This document shows positions 34,693-46,611 of a stretch of 64,000 bases of DNA, piece after piece. The notes below the pieces were generated by a model. That model was given only the letters and a program-made list of their open reading frames with translations. It was not told where the DNA came from and made no database searches. The DNA is taken from positions 16,081,000 to 16,144,999 of the forward strand of contig NW_024040040.1 in NCBI RefSeq assembly GCF_014851395.1, written 5' to 3'. The position numbers and the translations under genes were made by a program. Position 1 is the stretch's first letter; the number at the start of each line of letters is the position of its first letter. The stretch comes from Micropterus salmoides (taxonomy: Eukaryota > Chordata > Actinopteri > Centrarchiformes > Centrarchidae).

Positions 34693-36874
34693 CTGTCCAA
34701 AACATAGAGATATTATCTCTCACACTTGCCTCATTTATATGGTAAATCAGCATTTCTTTTGCACTAAAACAAGACCTAAATTGCTAAAAGTGTAATTGCT
34801 GGAGTGTCTGGAATTTGTGGCAGCCAATTAAATACTCAAATCAAAGGTAAAGCAGTGCTGGATGATCAAAGAAACAAAAATCACTTGCTGAGGCTTAACC
34901 CACAGATTCCTCCAAGGGAGCAGAAAAAAGCATTTCATTAACGCTTCCCAAACTCCATCTGCCATGTTAAAGAGAAAAACTTAAAGTTAATTGAAGCCAC
35001 CTCATGCTGATGGGGGGGGGGGATCTCCATTACGATCATCTCCCCAAGAATAAATATAAAGGATGTAAACAGAAGCTCATTTGCCCCAGCAAATAGGAAG
35101 GGCAGTAATGGACGATCGCAGCGGCGAGCTGTCGTGTGGCTTTCTTTTGGCCCAGTCAGCCCAGCTCAGCCGGAGAGGCATTATGGTTGTTTTATGTTCG
35201 CTTGCAGGATTCCATTAAAGAGATTGATGCCTGGCTCTCTGTCACAGCCGAGGACGCGTTATCCCCCTGCAGCCTGCAGTGACTTAGTAAATGAGTTCAT
35301 TAGTTCGGTGGCAACGGCTGGCTCAGCCCCGCCACACTCAGACTCACAGCCTGTGTCTTTCTGCAGAGTGGGAGTTGACTGTGAGCAAGTTGTCAGCTGT
35401 GGCTCCAGCAAAACAAGTTTACAGTATGATGACAGCAACTTTGCTTCATGGCTGGAGAGCGTGCGCGTGCATGTGAGGTCTGTATTTTTTCTACTTGTGG
35501 ATGCCATCAAACTTTTTCCAAAATGTCAACTTTTCAGGAACTATGCAAAACAGGCTTTGAAGGGAATCCGTGAACCCAAAAGTCACCTCAGCCACAGGAG
35601 GAGAAAATTGTTTTCCACACGACAACAGAGATACAGTATTCATTTTTCCCCCTCACTGTCTCTCTGAATATATTTGTTTGTCTGCCCTCTCTCTTTGTTG
35701 TTCCTCTGAGCTTCAAGGTGTAAATGATACTACCAAAAAAATCCAAATGCACGTTCACGCAACAGAGCCAAACTCATAATGAACCTAATCATTCCAGGGC
35801 CAAAATGGAGATCTTTGCTTCAGAGCTCATTAGGCAGGGGATAGCCCGCCCCAAATAACCCCAAACAACCAGCCCTGAGGAATGGGTGTGCTCATCGGGA
35901 AGTAGGGGAGCTGTTGGCAGGGGAAAACGAAAGGCAATGCATGATATCATCTCTCTAATTAACCCCTCTGAAGGCTGTGTGTGTGGTGCAGTGGGTGCAG
36001 GGGTTTTGAGGGTGGTGAGTTGTTTATAGTAATATAATGATCTTAAGAAAGAAAAACATCCACAGTGTGAAAAGAATTATTAGAACTAAGCATGGCTGAA
36101 CTTTTGAACTCTCTGCTAGACTGCAGGGGTTCACATGTTTCCTGCTAGGTTGCTGATTTGACTGCTTAAATGTATGTACGTGTTTCAGTTTCCCATTAGG
36201 GAACAACTACAGCTAACATAAATGCAGAGAGTGGAGGAGCAGTTGGGGTTATATCAGGTGACCAGGGCTCCATAAGTAACCCTGCTTCATTTTGCCCACA
36301 ACTAATTGAATATTTCCAACTCTTGCAACAAATAATATGCTGAACATAAAATCATTTAACTGACAAAATAAAAAATGACAACTTAAGTAGGTATAAAATC
36401 TATGAGTTTCATTCATCTATTCACTGAACTTTTGTTTCCTGTTCTGTAAAGGACACCAATGTCAGGATGTTGAATTTATCAGTAATTTAATTATTTTATT
36501 CACTTACTGAGAAATATCATCTAAATATAATTATTTGCCTTTGCCCAGAAGAAATCGTGAAAAAGTGCACTGTCGACCAAATAAAATAGTTCCAAACAAA
36601 TCTATGACATTACAGTTATGTATATTGTATTCCATTTTTGTCTATAGATCAAGTATTACACACTTCTTTAACAAACCGATGTCAGGAGCCAGTGTAGTTT
36701 AAATCAGGTCTGATTTGTTAAATGTAAATGTGTCTACAGTACAGCTGCGCAGGTGCTTTCACTTAATTTGCCTGATTAGACCTCTGCTCAGGACAGCGTG
36801 GGCAGTGTAGTAGGAATAACTAGAAACACCTGTGCAGACCCTTTAAACACTGATCAGACAATAAACATACTCAC
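34693..36874 (-). other. ncam2 intron between Ig4 and Ig5 (2,182 bp)
   Basis: No gene or transposon is recognised here. A G11 run at 35012-35022 is the only simple-sequence feature. The segment 35100-35900 is more GC-rich than its surroundings and carries longer chance open frames, none of which resembles a known protein. Confidence 0.8.
35012..35022 (+). repeat. G11 homopolymer
   Basis: Eleven G in a row, which read as C11 in the transcript, in the Ig4-Ig5 intron. Confidence 0.97.
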
Positions 36875-37025
36875 ACTCAATATCCAGGAACATGCTCTTC
36901 TGATGACCTCCGATCCTGCTGAGGGCTTCGCAGTCAAATCGACCCAAGTCGGCGAGCCTCACGCCGCTGATGGTCAACACTGACTTGCCGTGACGACCGC
37001 GGACTTCAAAGCGTCCGTCCTGACT
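36875..37025 (-). CDS. ncam2: ncam2 exon: Ig4 domain, second half
   Basis: This 151-nt minus-strand exon has a TTCAG acceptor and a GTGAGT donor (phase 0 in, phase 1 out). It encodes 50 residues from SQDGRFEVRGRHGKS to GGHQKSMFLDIE, then the first base of a Tyr codon. It carries the F-strand cysteine of Ig4 (LGRFDCEALSRIGGHQ). The SRIGGHQKSM segment matches NCAM2 almost exactly. It lies about 9.4 kb from the first half of the same domain, which makes this one of the longer introns of the ectodomain. I recognised it by reading the reverse strand, because the frame stays open only for the exon. Confidence 0.95.
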
Positions 37026-38899
37026 CTGAACACAAACACACCCATATACAACTTATTGTTAGGCATAACAATGACTTGAATACTGCCCCATCCCATAAAT
37101 AGATCCACATGCCTGTGAAATCGTTAGGACTCTGTTAAAGTGTAAAGCCAGAGAATAAGGTGAGGAATTCTACCTGTGTGGTTCATTTGTAGAAAGATAT
37201 AAATGATAAAGAATTGGCCTTTATATCCATATAATTTTCACAAGAGTGGTTTGATATGTGAACCTTTGAGCAAAAACAACCCAAGCACAACATTTTAAAG
37301 CGGGAAAGAGCAACTAACCAGACAGACCTGGGGTGCAGAAATAGGAGGGGGTAGATTATGGTTCTTATGTATAATATGGCTGGCAGTTTATTTGCCAAAG
37401 CTGGAGAAATGATTGGTTGATTAAAATATGAAGGGGGGAACACAAAGCACAATCACACCAAGCAAGGCCGGCCACGTCGGCAAGTAATTCACAGAAAGTT
37501 CTTCGTCCAACTTTGTACTGAATGACAGCCCCTTGATCCATTTTGACCCCCCTTGCTGGCTACCGTCTCAGAGTCAGGGTTAATGCAATAAAATGTCGAT
37601 TTATTACAAGGTCATTACATCTGTATGAAGACAGATGGTATCAATTTGAAGCAACGGGTCAATTACAGCAGACGAGGCTATCATTCCAGTAATCGACATT
37701 CACTCGTAATGAGAAAAAACACCCCAGGAGCATCCTTGTTGCAGACATGATACGGCAATAGCCCCCAGACTGTTACCTAACAGATAACCTTTGTCACCCC
37801 AAAGAAACAACTTCCTTAGTCCTGCCCATGGACTCAAATCATTTTAAACAATGCCACTTGCTGCAGTCCTAAAATACGGCTTTTTTTTCTTTCAAGATAC
37901 ATTTTTACTTCTCGATGCAGAGTAGCCAAGCCAAGAAGTCCCGTATCACTGTTATTTCACTGTATCAGATGACACAAATGTTGAACACAGGCTGCAAAAT
38001 GTTCTGTTTGCTTCATTGTTTCTTCTCCACATAAATGTGCAATGAAGAAGTTGATTCGACATTCTCTTTCCTCAGACGAGGCACCGGCATGAATAGGAAA
38101 CAGAGTTTTAGTTGAGTTCTTCTTATTATTCATAGAGTCTCCGGGTGCCGTGGGGTATTTTCAGTATAAGTACCCATCAAACGACACATGGCATACATTA
38201 CGCTGGCAATCTATCCCGGGCTCTCGAAACCTTTGTGACCGAAAAGACATGGCTATCAAATCCTGCAGCGACATATCATGATTGCACTACAACTGCGAAG
38301 TAACACTGAAATCCGTTTGTTTGGTCTGAGACACTTGTGCACATTGAGTAGTTGGTCACCGTGGGAAAACAAGGGCCTATTATGAGGTGACTGCTGACAT
38401 GGAAATGTTTTTATGACCACGATCAGGAAATGATTGGAGAAGTAGACACACGCACACACAAAAGTATATGTACAATAGTTTATAGTGATCATGACTTTTT
38501 GGGTACTAATAACATCCATCTGACTCCCAAACTTGCTTTTCCCGCACTGTTGCCTCCTAATTAGTCAATTAAGTCAACTTAGATAAACAACTTTAATAGA
38601 GTAAAAATAGAATAAAGTTATTTAGCTCAAGGCCTGATAGTTAATGTAGGATTGCAGTCAAATTAGTGTTGTGAGTTTGTTCCTAATAAAGGAATTAGAA
38701 CTAAAAAAACAAACAAAAAAAAGCTGAGGCTGAGAGTAAAAACAGGCTCCCTGTGAGCCTATTAAGCAAAGAGATATCCCACAATGCTTTAGGAGGTTTT
38801 TGGCGCTACAGTTGTAATGAGAGCAAGATTCTTGTTTGTGTGTTTTTGCTGCACTTTTGTGGTGATCCTGCACTGCAATTCAAAGATATTGGTTATAAG

Positions 38900-39157
38900 T
38901 TATAAGATGATAAGTTTATCGGAAGGTTGGCAGTTCAATCCCCGGCTCCTCCAGCTGCATGTTGAAGTGTCCTTCGCAAGATACTGAACCCCAAATTGCC
39001 CCTGGTGGCTGTTACACCAGTGTATGAATGTTAGTTTCTGTTTGAGCACTTAGGCTCAGTGTATGAATGTGTGTGAATGGTGAACGTGATGTAGTGTAAA
39101 AGCGCTTTGAGTGGTCAAAAAGACTAGAAAGGTGCTATACAAATACGGAGCATTTAC
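38900..39157 (+). repeat. tRNA-derived SINE
   Basis: A B-box-like GGCAGTTCAATCCCCGGCTC near 38929-38948 is followed by the SINE body CCAGCTGCATGTTGAAGTGT, then AGCGCTTTGAGTGGTC and GGTGCTATACAAATACGGAG at the 3' end. This arrangement is that of a common teleost tRNA-SINE. The A box is decayed. The orientation is opposite to ncam2. Confidence 0.8.
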
Positions 39158-39344
39158 AATCTCACTGCGCCTCCAGAAGAGCCATGTCTTAACTAACTAC
39201 ACAGTTCTTATTCACTCCATATCTTTTCACACTTCAATATTTTTTCCCCTGGAGCTGTGTTCATGTCATATAGGATTTACTGTAACGACATGTGTAAACA
39301 GTCAGGTTGACATAATGACTGGGAAACTGACACATCTGACTTTA

Positions 39345-39765
39345 AAAGAACAGTTTGACATTGTGGTAAATACTCTTACTTGCTCTCTTTCTGAGAGTCA
39401 GATGAGAACATTGATACCACTCTCATATCTACACAAGCCAGCACCCGGTTCTTATAGCTTAGCATGAACACTGGAAGCAGGGGGAAACAGCTCGGCTCTG
39501 TCCACGCGTAACAAGGTCTACCTACCAGCTCCTCTAAAGCTCGCTAATTACCACATTCTATCTTGTTTGTTTATTCTTGTTGTCACTGCGAGGTCGCCAG
39601 GCAACCAGCGCAGACTCAAAGAAGTTGCCAACAAATAGTCTGGTTCCTTTGTAAAACTGCAACTTGTTGTTGATTTTGAAGCATCGGCAGGGGGATTTTT
39701 CAACTGTCCTAAGTTGTCAGATACATAAAAGCTGAAGTCCTGAACACGGGAATATTTCATGTCAA
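39345..39765 (+). repeat. Dispersed teleost repeat (AAGAACAGTTTGACATTGTGG family)
   Basis: This starts AAAGAACAGTTTGACATTGT, has GGGGGAAACAGCTCGGCTCT in the middle and continues past TAAAGCTCGCTAATTA to a GGTCGCCAGGCAACCAGC block. The whole arrangement is one seen repeatedly in fish genomes. There is no coding potential and the class is unknown to me. Confidence 0.7.
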
Positions 39766-39878
39766 ATGAAAAATCCCCATGGATGCATCACGTGCATCTA
39801 GCATTCGGTCAGCAAATGTGAAAATATAATCAACTAACCTAACTTTAACCACTTTAGCGTTATATTACATACTGTAAC

Positions 39879-41018
39879 CTCACCTACCACTTTATTAGGT
39901 ACACCTGTTCAATTGCTTGTTAACACAAATAGTTAATTAGCCAATCACATGGCAGCAACTCTATGCATTTAGGTACGTAGATGTGGTCAAAACAACTTGC
40001 TGAAGTTCAAATCGAGCTTCATCATAGGGAAGAAAGGGGATTAAAGTGACTTTGAACGTTGTTGGTGCCAGACGGGCTGCTCTGAGTATTTCAGAAACTG
40101 CTGATCTACTGGGATTTTCACACATAACCATCTCTAGGGTTTACAGAGAATGGTCTGAAAAAGAGAAAATATCCAGTGAGCAGCAGTTGTGTGGACGAAA
40201 ATGCCTTGTTGATGTCAGAGGTCAGAGGAGAATGGGCAAACTGTTTCAAGATGACAGAAAGGCAACAGTAACAACCAAGGTATGCAGAATACCATCTCTG
40301 AATGCACAACACGTCGATCCTTGAAGCAGATGGTCTACAGCGGCAGAAGACCACACCGGGTGCCACTCCTTTCAGCTAAGAACATGAAACTGAGGCTACA
40401 GTTAGCACAGGCTCACCAAAATTGGACAAAAGAAGATTTGAAAAACATTGCCTGGTCTGATGAGTCTCGATTTCAGCAGCAACATTCAGATGGTAGGGTC
40501 AGAATTTGGCGTAAACAACATGTACGCATGATCCATCCTGCCTTGTATCAACAGTTCAGGCTGCTGGTTGTGGTGTAATGGTGTGGGGGATATTTTCTTG
40601 GCACACTTTGGGCCCCTTAGTACCAACTGAGCATCGTTTAAATGCGACAGCCTACATGAGTATTGTTGCTGACCATGTCCATCCCTTTATGACCACACTG
40701 TACCCATCTTCTGATGGCTACTTCCAGCAGGATAATGCACCATGTCACAAAGCTCAAATCATCTCAAACTGGTTTCTTGAACATGACAATGAGTTCAATG
40801 TGTTCAATGGCCTCCACAGTCACCAGATCTCAGTCTAATAGAGCACCTTTAGGATGTGGTGTAGCGGGAAATTCAGCCGACAAATCTGCAGCAATTGTGT
40901 GAGGCTATGATGTCAATATGGACCAAAGTCTCTGAGGAATGTTTCCAACACCTTGTTGAAAGTATGCCACGAAGAATTAAGGCAGTTCTGAAGGCAAAAG
41001 GAGGTCCAACCCGGTACT
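39879..41018 (+). mobile_element. Tc1-like transposon copy, 3' end missing
   Basis: The left end resembles the fish Tc1-like terminus CCACTTTATTAGGTACACC and is followed by a transposase relic on the plus strand. Similarity stops near 41018 at GGTCCAACCCGGTAC. The right inverted terminus, which should repeat the AATAAAGTGG motif, is absent, so the copy is truncated. It shares its left end and transposase start with the copy at 16445-16982. Confidence 0.88.
40046..41018 (+). pseudogene. Tc1-like transposase pseudogene
   Basis: The N-terminal HTH region is seen from 40046 (RRAALSISETADLLGFS). After frame shifts, the core continues with WSDESRF (about 40455-40475), MVWGIFSWHTLGPL (from 40578) and YFQQDNAPCHKAQ. 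The third catalytic motif is present in another frame as SPDLSLIEHL, followed by an in-frame TAG and a second TAG a few codons later. All three acidic residues can still be found, but frameshifts and stops disable the gene. Confidence 0.9.
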
Positions 41019-42405
41019 TGCCCTCCTACTTTTTGACCTCCAGGGCATGATGTCTGCACTAGTGAGTTCTTGCAGGATGTCATGCATTTGCATGTTTGTC
41101 TGTGTGTCCGCATCTCCATCTACTCATGTATATTTGCATATTGTATATTTAAATAAATATGTGATATAAGTCTGTGCATATGCACATTCTGCACACCTCC
41201 TCCATAAATTTCCCCGGTAAATCAATGTACATCCAGACACTTCTAAAGCTCTCCTGTCAACCCCCACCCTCCACCCCCTCTGCTAATACTCATTATGTGT
41301 CTAAGCCTCATAAGCCTCGGTGGTGAGACCCCCTCTCTTCTGAATCACTCTCTCTTTATGTTGTCATTCGTAGACTGCTTCAGCATTATCCTGTTTAGAA
41401 TTGCATATCAGTGCTCTTATCGCTGCACTACTATCAACCAATGAGGTGAAGCAGCTTTTAAAGGCTCGGTTCTGGTCTCTTTGTGCTGCCAAAGCACACT
41501 TTGCTTGTTTGAGGTCAATGGGATTGGGAGAGTGTGTGCTGAATAGGAATGCTGAGGGATGGGGTGATGAGAGAGGAAGAGGAGCAGGAGAAAGAGAGGA
41601 AATCTTCCAAGAGGGAGATTCTGAGTCAGGATATTACTCGCTAACTCCCCCCCCCTCCCCGCCAACTGACAGGGTCTGTCTAGAGAGCCCCTAAAGCACA
41701 GCCTGTTTGACATGCAGCTCAGTCGAACGACAAGGCAAGCGGCCAGATGTGAATACAACAACAAGTCACATGCACACCCATGGACACATGCATGTTCCTG
41801 CATGCTCACCCACACATACTGTAAACACGTGAGCAGTAACCAACACAACAGCAAAGAGATAATAGGCAAAGAAATGCATAAGGTGAGGGAATAGAGAGGA
41901 ACTAGAGGAACTGGAGGAGATGAAAGGAGGCGCAGGTAAATAAAAGGAGGGCAGAAATATATGAAAGCATGAGAAAAAAAACAGAACGGCTGTGCGTTTA
42001 CAGTAAACACATGAAGCTAAATCTTGAATTCAATCTCTCAAATGGGATTATCGAGACCGTTCCTGTGTTATTTCAGTTCAGATGCAGAATTCTCAGATAT
42101 TAAAATGTCAGCTGTAAATGTCAGCGAGGCTGGAAACACACTGTAGACTAATTCTGGCAAGCATTGCTTATTCCAACAGTTTGGTGTGGGGGCTGAACAC
42201 GGGGTGTTCATATTTGCACCACTTTAATGATTACTGTATCACCTCATCGCGTGACAACAACAAAATGACATTTAATAATGGCTTTCTGGTGCACGGAAAC
42301 GGAGGGACGGAATGTATTTCGGACCATATTTCGCAGTGTGCTGCATTTGTGAGCAGGTTTCAAATGGAAAACAAAACAATAATCTCAATGGGTGTGACCG
42401 AATGC

Positions 42406-42421
42406 TTTTTTTTTTTTTTTT
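42406..42421 (+). repeat. T16 homopolymer
   Basis: Sixteen T in a row, with no retroelement body attached. Confidence 0.97.
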
Positions 42422-44674
42422 ACAGTTTTATGGCAAAATGCCTTTTTATAAGAGCTCACATCAACACAAATACACTCTCAAGGTTCATTTCTGACCAGCT
42501 GAAGAAAATGTTAAAAAGCTGTTCACAGGTTTACGTCTATTGAACCACACTGGTGAAGAAAAACAGTCAAAAGCTATTGTAATGCCAGTAGCTCTTCAGC
42601 TTTGTGTGTTTTGCATGGATAGAACAGAGGCTGATTGGTAACCTTGCGTGGAACAGCACCAGAGGAGTGAAACAATACCTTGACTCAAATCCTACCTCGG
42701 TCTGTAATTAAATTCTAGGAACTGCATCCCATTATGTTCTCTTACCGAGGGGTCAAGGTGTTAGTTGACAAAGAATGAGAAAAATGGAAGCAACATTATG
42801 CAGTGAGTAAAACTAGGCCCTTTGAAGCTTAATGTCCCTCAACAAGAGAGGAGTGTGTGCAGACTGGATATGCAGATTGGAGAGCAAATTGAGAGAGGAA
42901 CATCCTGCCTTAAACCCAAATGACTCCGGCCATCCATCATGCCTTGTGCTGCACAAGCCGTGTTTGTCTTTGCGGATGTTTAGGTGTGTTGGTTTGCGCT
43001 ACGCATTTCCATAATTGCATTTGCTGTGGGAAGAGAAGCACTTACTCTCATTTTCAGCTGTGATTTATCAACTCGAGCGATTCGAGCCAATGCACACATT
43101 CATTTATCTCCGCGGTGACCTTTTTCCCAAGCAGAAGAACGGCTGCCATCTTTTGAACCGCTTCTGTGAAAGCTTCAGCCCCATTGCCAGGGAAGCTGTG
43201 ATGGAAGTGCATATGAGTTTGACATTGATGGCAGCTCGTTCAAGAATAATTACTTTCCCGAGAAAATGCGGCTGCAGCTCATTCAATTTCTGATTTGTGA
43301 GGCAGTCCTCGCGGACAAAGTAAATAATGGATGCTGAGAGAAAAACATACAACAGAAGCTTCATATCTTTTAAATTTCTTAAATTGGATTACACAAAATG
43401 TCGCAGAGTCAAAGGGAAGTGTAAACTGAAAGTATTAACATTTGCCCTGAAAACTTCAAGGTCCTTGTTGCTTCTTTGTGCTGAGAGCTAATCAAAATAA
43501 AATGTGTGAGCTGATTTCCCTTGAGATTATAATCTCAGCAAAGTTGAGAGATTTAAACACTCGCTGTGAAAAACATGGACCAAGGTGAATGCGCATCTTT
43601 GATATTTTAAGTCTTTGAGACTCCGCACGTCAGTTATAGTACAGGAAAGCAAATGCACTGTACATGTACAATAGGGATTTGGCTTGCTATATATAACGTG
43701 AGCTCTACACTCTGGAGTCAAAAGGAAAGAGGAGCATCAATAATCAACACTTGAATGTTAATATCATCAGCGTCTGCCTTTAGACAGGCCCTGAGCACCA
43801 TTGCTAGCAATAAATGCCTCTAATTGCAACAGTTCATGTGTGGCAGATGGGAATGATTGTCTGTTTTCATTTTTATGAGGACATAGACACGTTAATGTTA
43901 GCTATTTCTTTTAGTACACAACCAGAATAAGCATAAATAGTCAATTTTTTCTAGATAAATAAAAATAGTGACAATTTAATTGTCACCTTTGCAACAAAAA
44001 GAAGAACACCTCACATTGTATGGTCACTTTTTTTGTTACATGAAAACCATGTAACATCAATTTTAGTCATTTTTAAGCTGTGACTCTAGTTAAATGACTT
44101 CATGGTCTTCTGTGAGTTGAGGTAATGTGAGGAAAAGTTTTGTAATATCTAAATGCACAAAAACCTCATTAGTGAAACTCACTGACAACCAGTTTGAAAA
44201 CAGGGCTGCATTTCGGAGTCATTTAAAGTTGACATTTGGCAAACACAAGGTTTTTCAGCAGAGAGTAATGGCAGTAACGTCATATTCAGAGACACTTTTC
44301 TAACTGCAAAAACCTTCCCATTGTATTATGTAGATCGTATTCAGGATGAATAAAATGTAGTTTACCTACTCACCAATATGCATAGGGTGGACAAAATAAA
44401 TCTTTTACTCCCTAAGCCCTACCTCTCATATATTGACTCTTTCTCTGTCCCCCTTTAGTTTAAAATCAAATCCCAGTGATGTCTATGTACTGTATTTTAA
44501 ATTGCCTGCAGCACAGCTTAACTTTTCCACCACTCCGACCCTAACCACCATATACTTACAGGCTGCTGCTATCCACCTACTAAAATCTAATCATGCAGCT
44601 AAATAAAGTAGTGCAGCTTATCATTATTATTTTTACTCTCTGCTGGTGAAGAGCATAACTCAGGAAACTTAGAT

Positions 44675-44840
44675 GCCACTAAAATCAGCTCCTGTATTGT
44701 TTCCCTCAATGTAGTTTCTGAGGTTGCCATGGTCACATGGCGAGTGGCGGCCTGAAGGTTAATCATAAACTTGGATGGCAGCTTGGTGGCACGCTGTTGT
44801 CATGTTTACACTGGTAACAATGGAGGTGGTGGCAGCAACC
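44675..44840 (+). repeat. Partial copy of the repeat at 20127-20305
   Basis: Shared segments in the same orientation include AGCTCCTGTATTGTTTCCCT, GGTTRCCATGGTSACA and the GTTTACACTGGTAACAATGG-like end. The terminal GGTGYTTTCAGACA motif is not present here, so it is an internal fragment or an older copy. Confidence 0.7.
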
Positions 44841-45166
44841 ATTTGCTTTCTTAACTCCTTTGCTGTTTACTTTATCTAGTCATCAGAGCCTAAAGCAACC
44901 AGCCACATAAGCTCCCAGCTCCTGATGCGAACATGTAAAAGTGAAGTAAAAATTTTTCATATCAGTAAACTAGTTGGATTTGGGACCCACACAAGGGGCC
45001 ACAAGATAAATTGGAGAAGTTGTAAGAAGATCATCAGCATAGAAAAGCAGAAACAACATATTGTTGCCACACATTTTTGTTCATTTTCTTCTTCTTGTGA
45101 AATATATAATGATTTCTTCTTGTCAGACCTCTAAAAATATTCAAATCTAAAAAATAATTCTTTTTA

Positions 45167-46175
45167 AAGCAGCATTATGTAAGATGTCAGTTTTGCACAC
45201 AGCTGTACACGTGCATTTGTAGATACATTTCTTGTGATCAAAACCAGCACGTCGACAACTTGGCTAACACAGCCAAACATCAAGCAAGTGCAACAACACA
45301 GGACATAGAAATATTACTTACTAGTCCAACAGAAGAAGCCAGCTCAGCATCTGTCTTACAGCCTTTTAATTCATAAAGCTCTCTTCTTAGCTTCCTCCGT
45401 CAATGTTCTCTTCAGTCTCTTTGCCTCTGCCATCCACCAGAGGCTGCTGAGCCACGTTATGTTGCCCACTTGCCCAGCAGCAGCATGATGTTGCTTTAAA
45501 CGTGGGTGGAAAATAAGCCAACAAAGCTAGACAGCAACTGTCACAAGAGCACTTACAGTAACATTCCAAGTGTGTTGTTTAGTAAGTTTGCTAACATCAA
45601 CTCAAGATTTATAGCAAGCGGCTAAACCTCTGTCTGTGAAACCCAACTTTGCTAACATAGGCAAACATCAAGCAAGAGCAACAACACAAGACAGCAAACC
45701 AGCTAATAGGTTATTACTGACTAGTCAAACAGAAAGAGGATCAGCTCGGCAACAGTCCTGCATTTTTTTTTTAGCTCTTTTAGCTCACACAAACGAGTAA
45801 AAACCAGTCCAATATTTACTCTTGTAGGTCTCTTGCTAGGTCACACTCTCTTTTTGTCTTCCTAGCTTCCTTCAAAGGCTCCTTTGGTCTCTTCGCAGCC
45901 TGTGCCATGACATCCATACTGAGATTGCTAAGCTAGCTTCTTCCAATAACTTACTTTGTACATTACATACTTTTTGCTTCTTCTTATAGCTTACTTGCTG
46001 AAGAGTTTTGTTGATGTGTTGTGGTGCCGTAAAGCATTACGCTGTTCTTGCAATAGAAGTCCTTCGCAGGAATTCAATGTTACATGGACATCATTCAACC
46101 TATTACAAGTCAGTGTACCATCAAAATGATTTTGAAACTGTTATTTTAAGATACAAATACTACATAATGTTGCTT
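45167..46175 (+). mobile_element. MITE-like element with terminal inverted repeats and internal duplication
   Basis: The ends AAGCAGCATTATGTA (45167-45181) and TACATAATGTTGCTT (46161-46175) are inverted repeats with one mismatch over 15 bp. Inside, a segment near 45262-45480 recurs near 45650-45930 (for example CAAACATCAAGCAAG and a block of TCTTC-rich sequence). There is no transposase. No convincing target duplication was found, so the exact borders are uncertain. Confidence 0.7.
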
Positions 46176-46415
46176 CAATGACACCATTGGGAGGTGATGG
46201 TGATACTTTTTGTGTTAGTGATATATTGGATTGGTTAAGTAAGTAAATGCCATGCACATATATGCATTTTGGCAAATGTTTATAGTAGTTTGTTTAAACA
46301 TAACTATAACCGGTGAGTGTTCTTGCTTCTATATGCTCTATATATGCTTCATAAGTAATGTCCTATGTACCCAAAACTAAAGCCCTAGCCAGAGCTGTAT
46401 GATGATGCGCGCAAG

Positions 46416-46437
46416 CACACACACACACACACACACA
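46416..46437 (+). repeat. (CA)11 microsatellite next to the Ig4 donor
   Basis: Eleven CA units, which read as (UG)11 in the transcript and start 28 nt into the intron after the first Ig4 exon. Confidence 0.98.
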
Positions 46438-46465
46438 GCCAGATGGACTTTCTGGCAGTTTCTAC

Positions 46466-46611
46466 CTTGTCTCCGTCCACGAAGGCCTGGCCGTCGCTGG
46501 CTCTCCTCCAGGAAATGTCAGGCAGAGGCTCGCCGTCAGCCACACAGGAGATCATGGCGGCGCTGCCCTCTACGGCTGTCACGTTTTTCAGCTGGGTGAT
46601 ATGGGGCTGGA
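46466..46611 (-). CDS. ncam2: ncam2 exon: Ig4 domain, first half
   Basis: This 146-nt minus-strand exon has a CTCCAG acceptor and a GTAGAA donor (phase 1 in, phase 0 out). After the split Val codon it encodes 48 residues from QPHITQLKNVTAVEG to DGQAFVDGDK. It contains the Ig4 B-strand cysteine (ISCVADGEPLPD), the core tryptophan (ISWRR) and an N-glycosylation sequon (NVT). In NCAM proteins this domain lies in the middle of the five-Ig stack, and its mid-domain intron is where the paralogue NCAM1 can include the 30-nt VASE exon. The donor here is the least consensus-like of the gene (GTAGAA), and a UG repeat begins 28 nt into the intron. Confidence 0.96.

Larger units (their letters stand above)
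37026..46465 (-). other. ncam2 intron between the two Ig4 exons (9,440 bp)
   Basis: This intron occupies the position that carries the VASE mini-exon in NCAM1. It contains a tRNA-SINE (38900-39157), a dispersed repeat (39345-39765), a broken Tc1 copy (39879-41018), a T16 run (42406-42421), a repeat copy (44675-44840) and a 1-kb element with terminal inverted repeats (45167-46175). A CA tract lies beside the donor (46416-46437). The segments 37026-38899 and 41019-44674 show nothing recognisable. A 30-nt exon could not be excluded by eye. Confidence 0.8.

Noticed and set aside
35134..35667. 177-codon open frame on the plus strand
   Set aside because: It lies within an ncam2 intron, has no recognisable domain, and overlaps other chance frames in a locally GC-rich stretch.
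41417..42010. 197-codon open frame on the minus strand
   Set aside because: The composition is Leu/Ser/Cys-rich low complexity from reverse-read purine-rich DNA. There is no family resemblance and no splice context.
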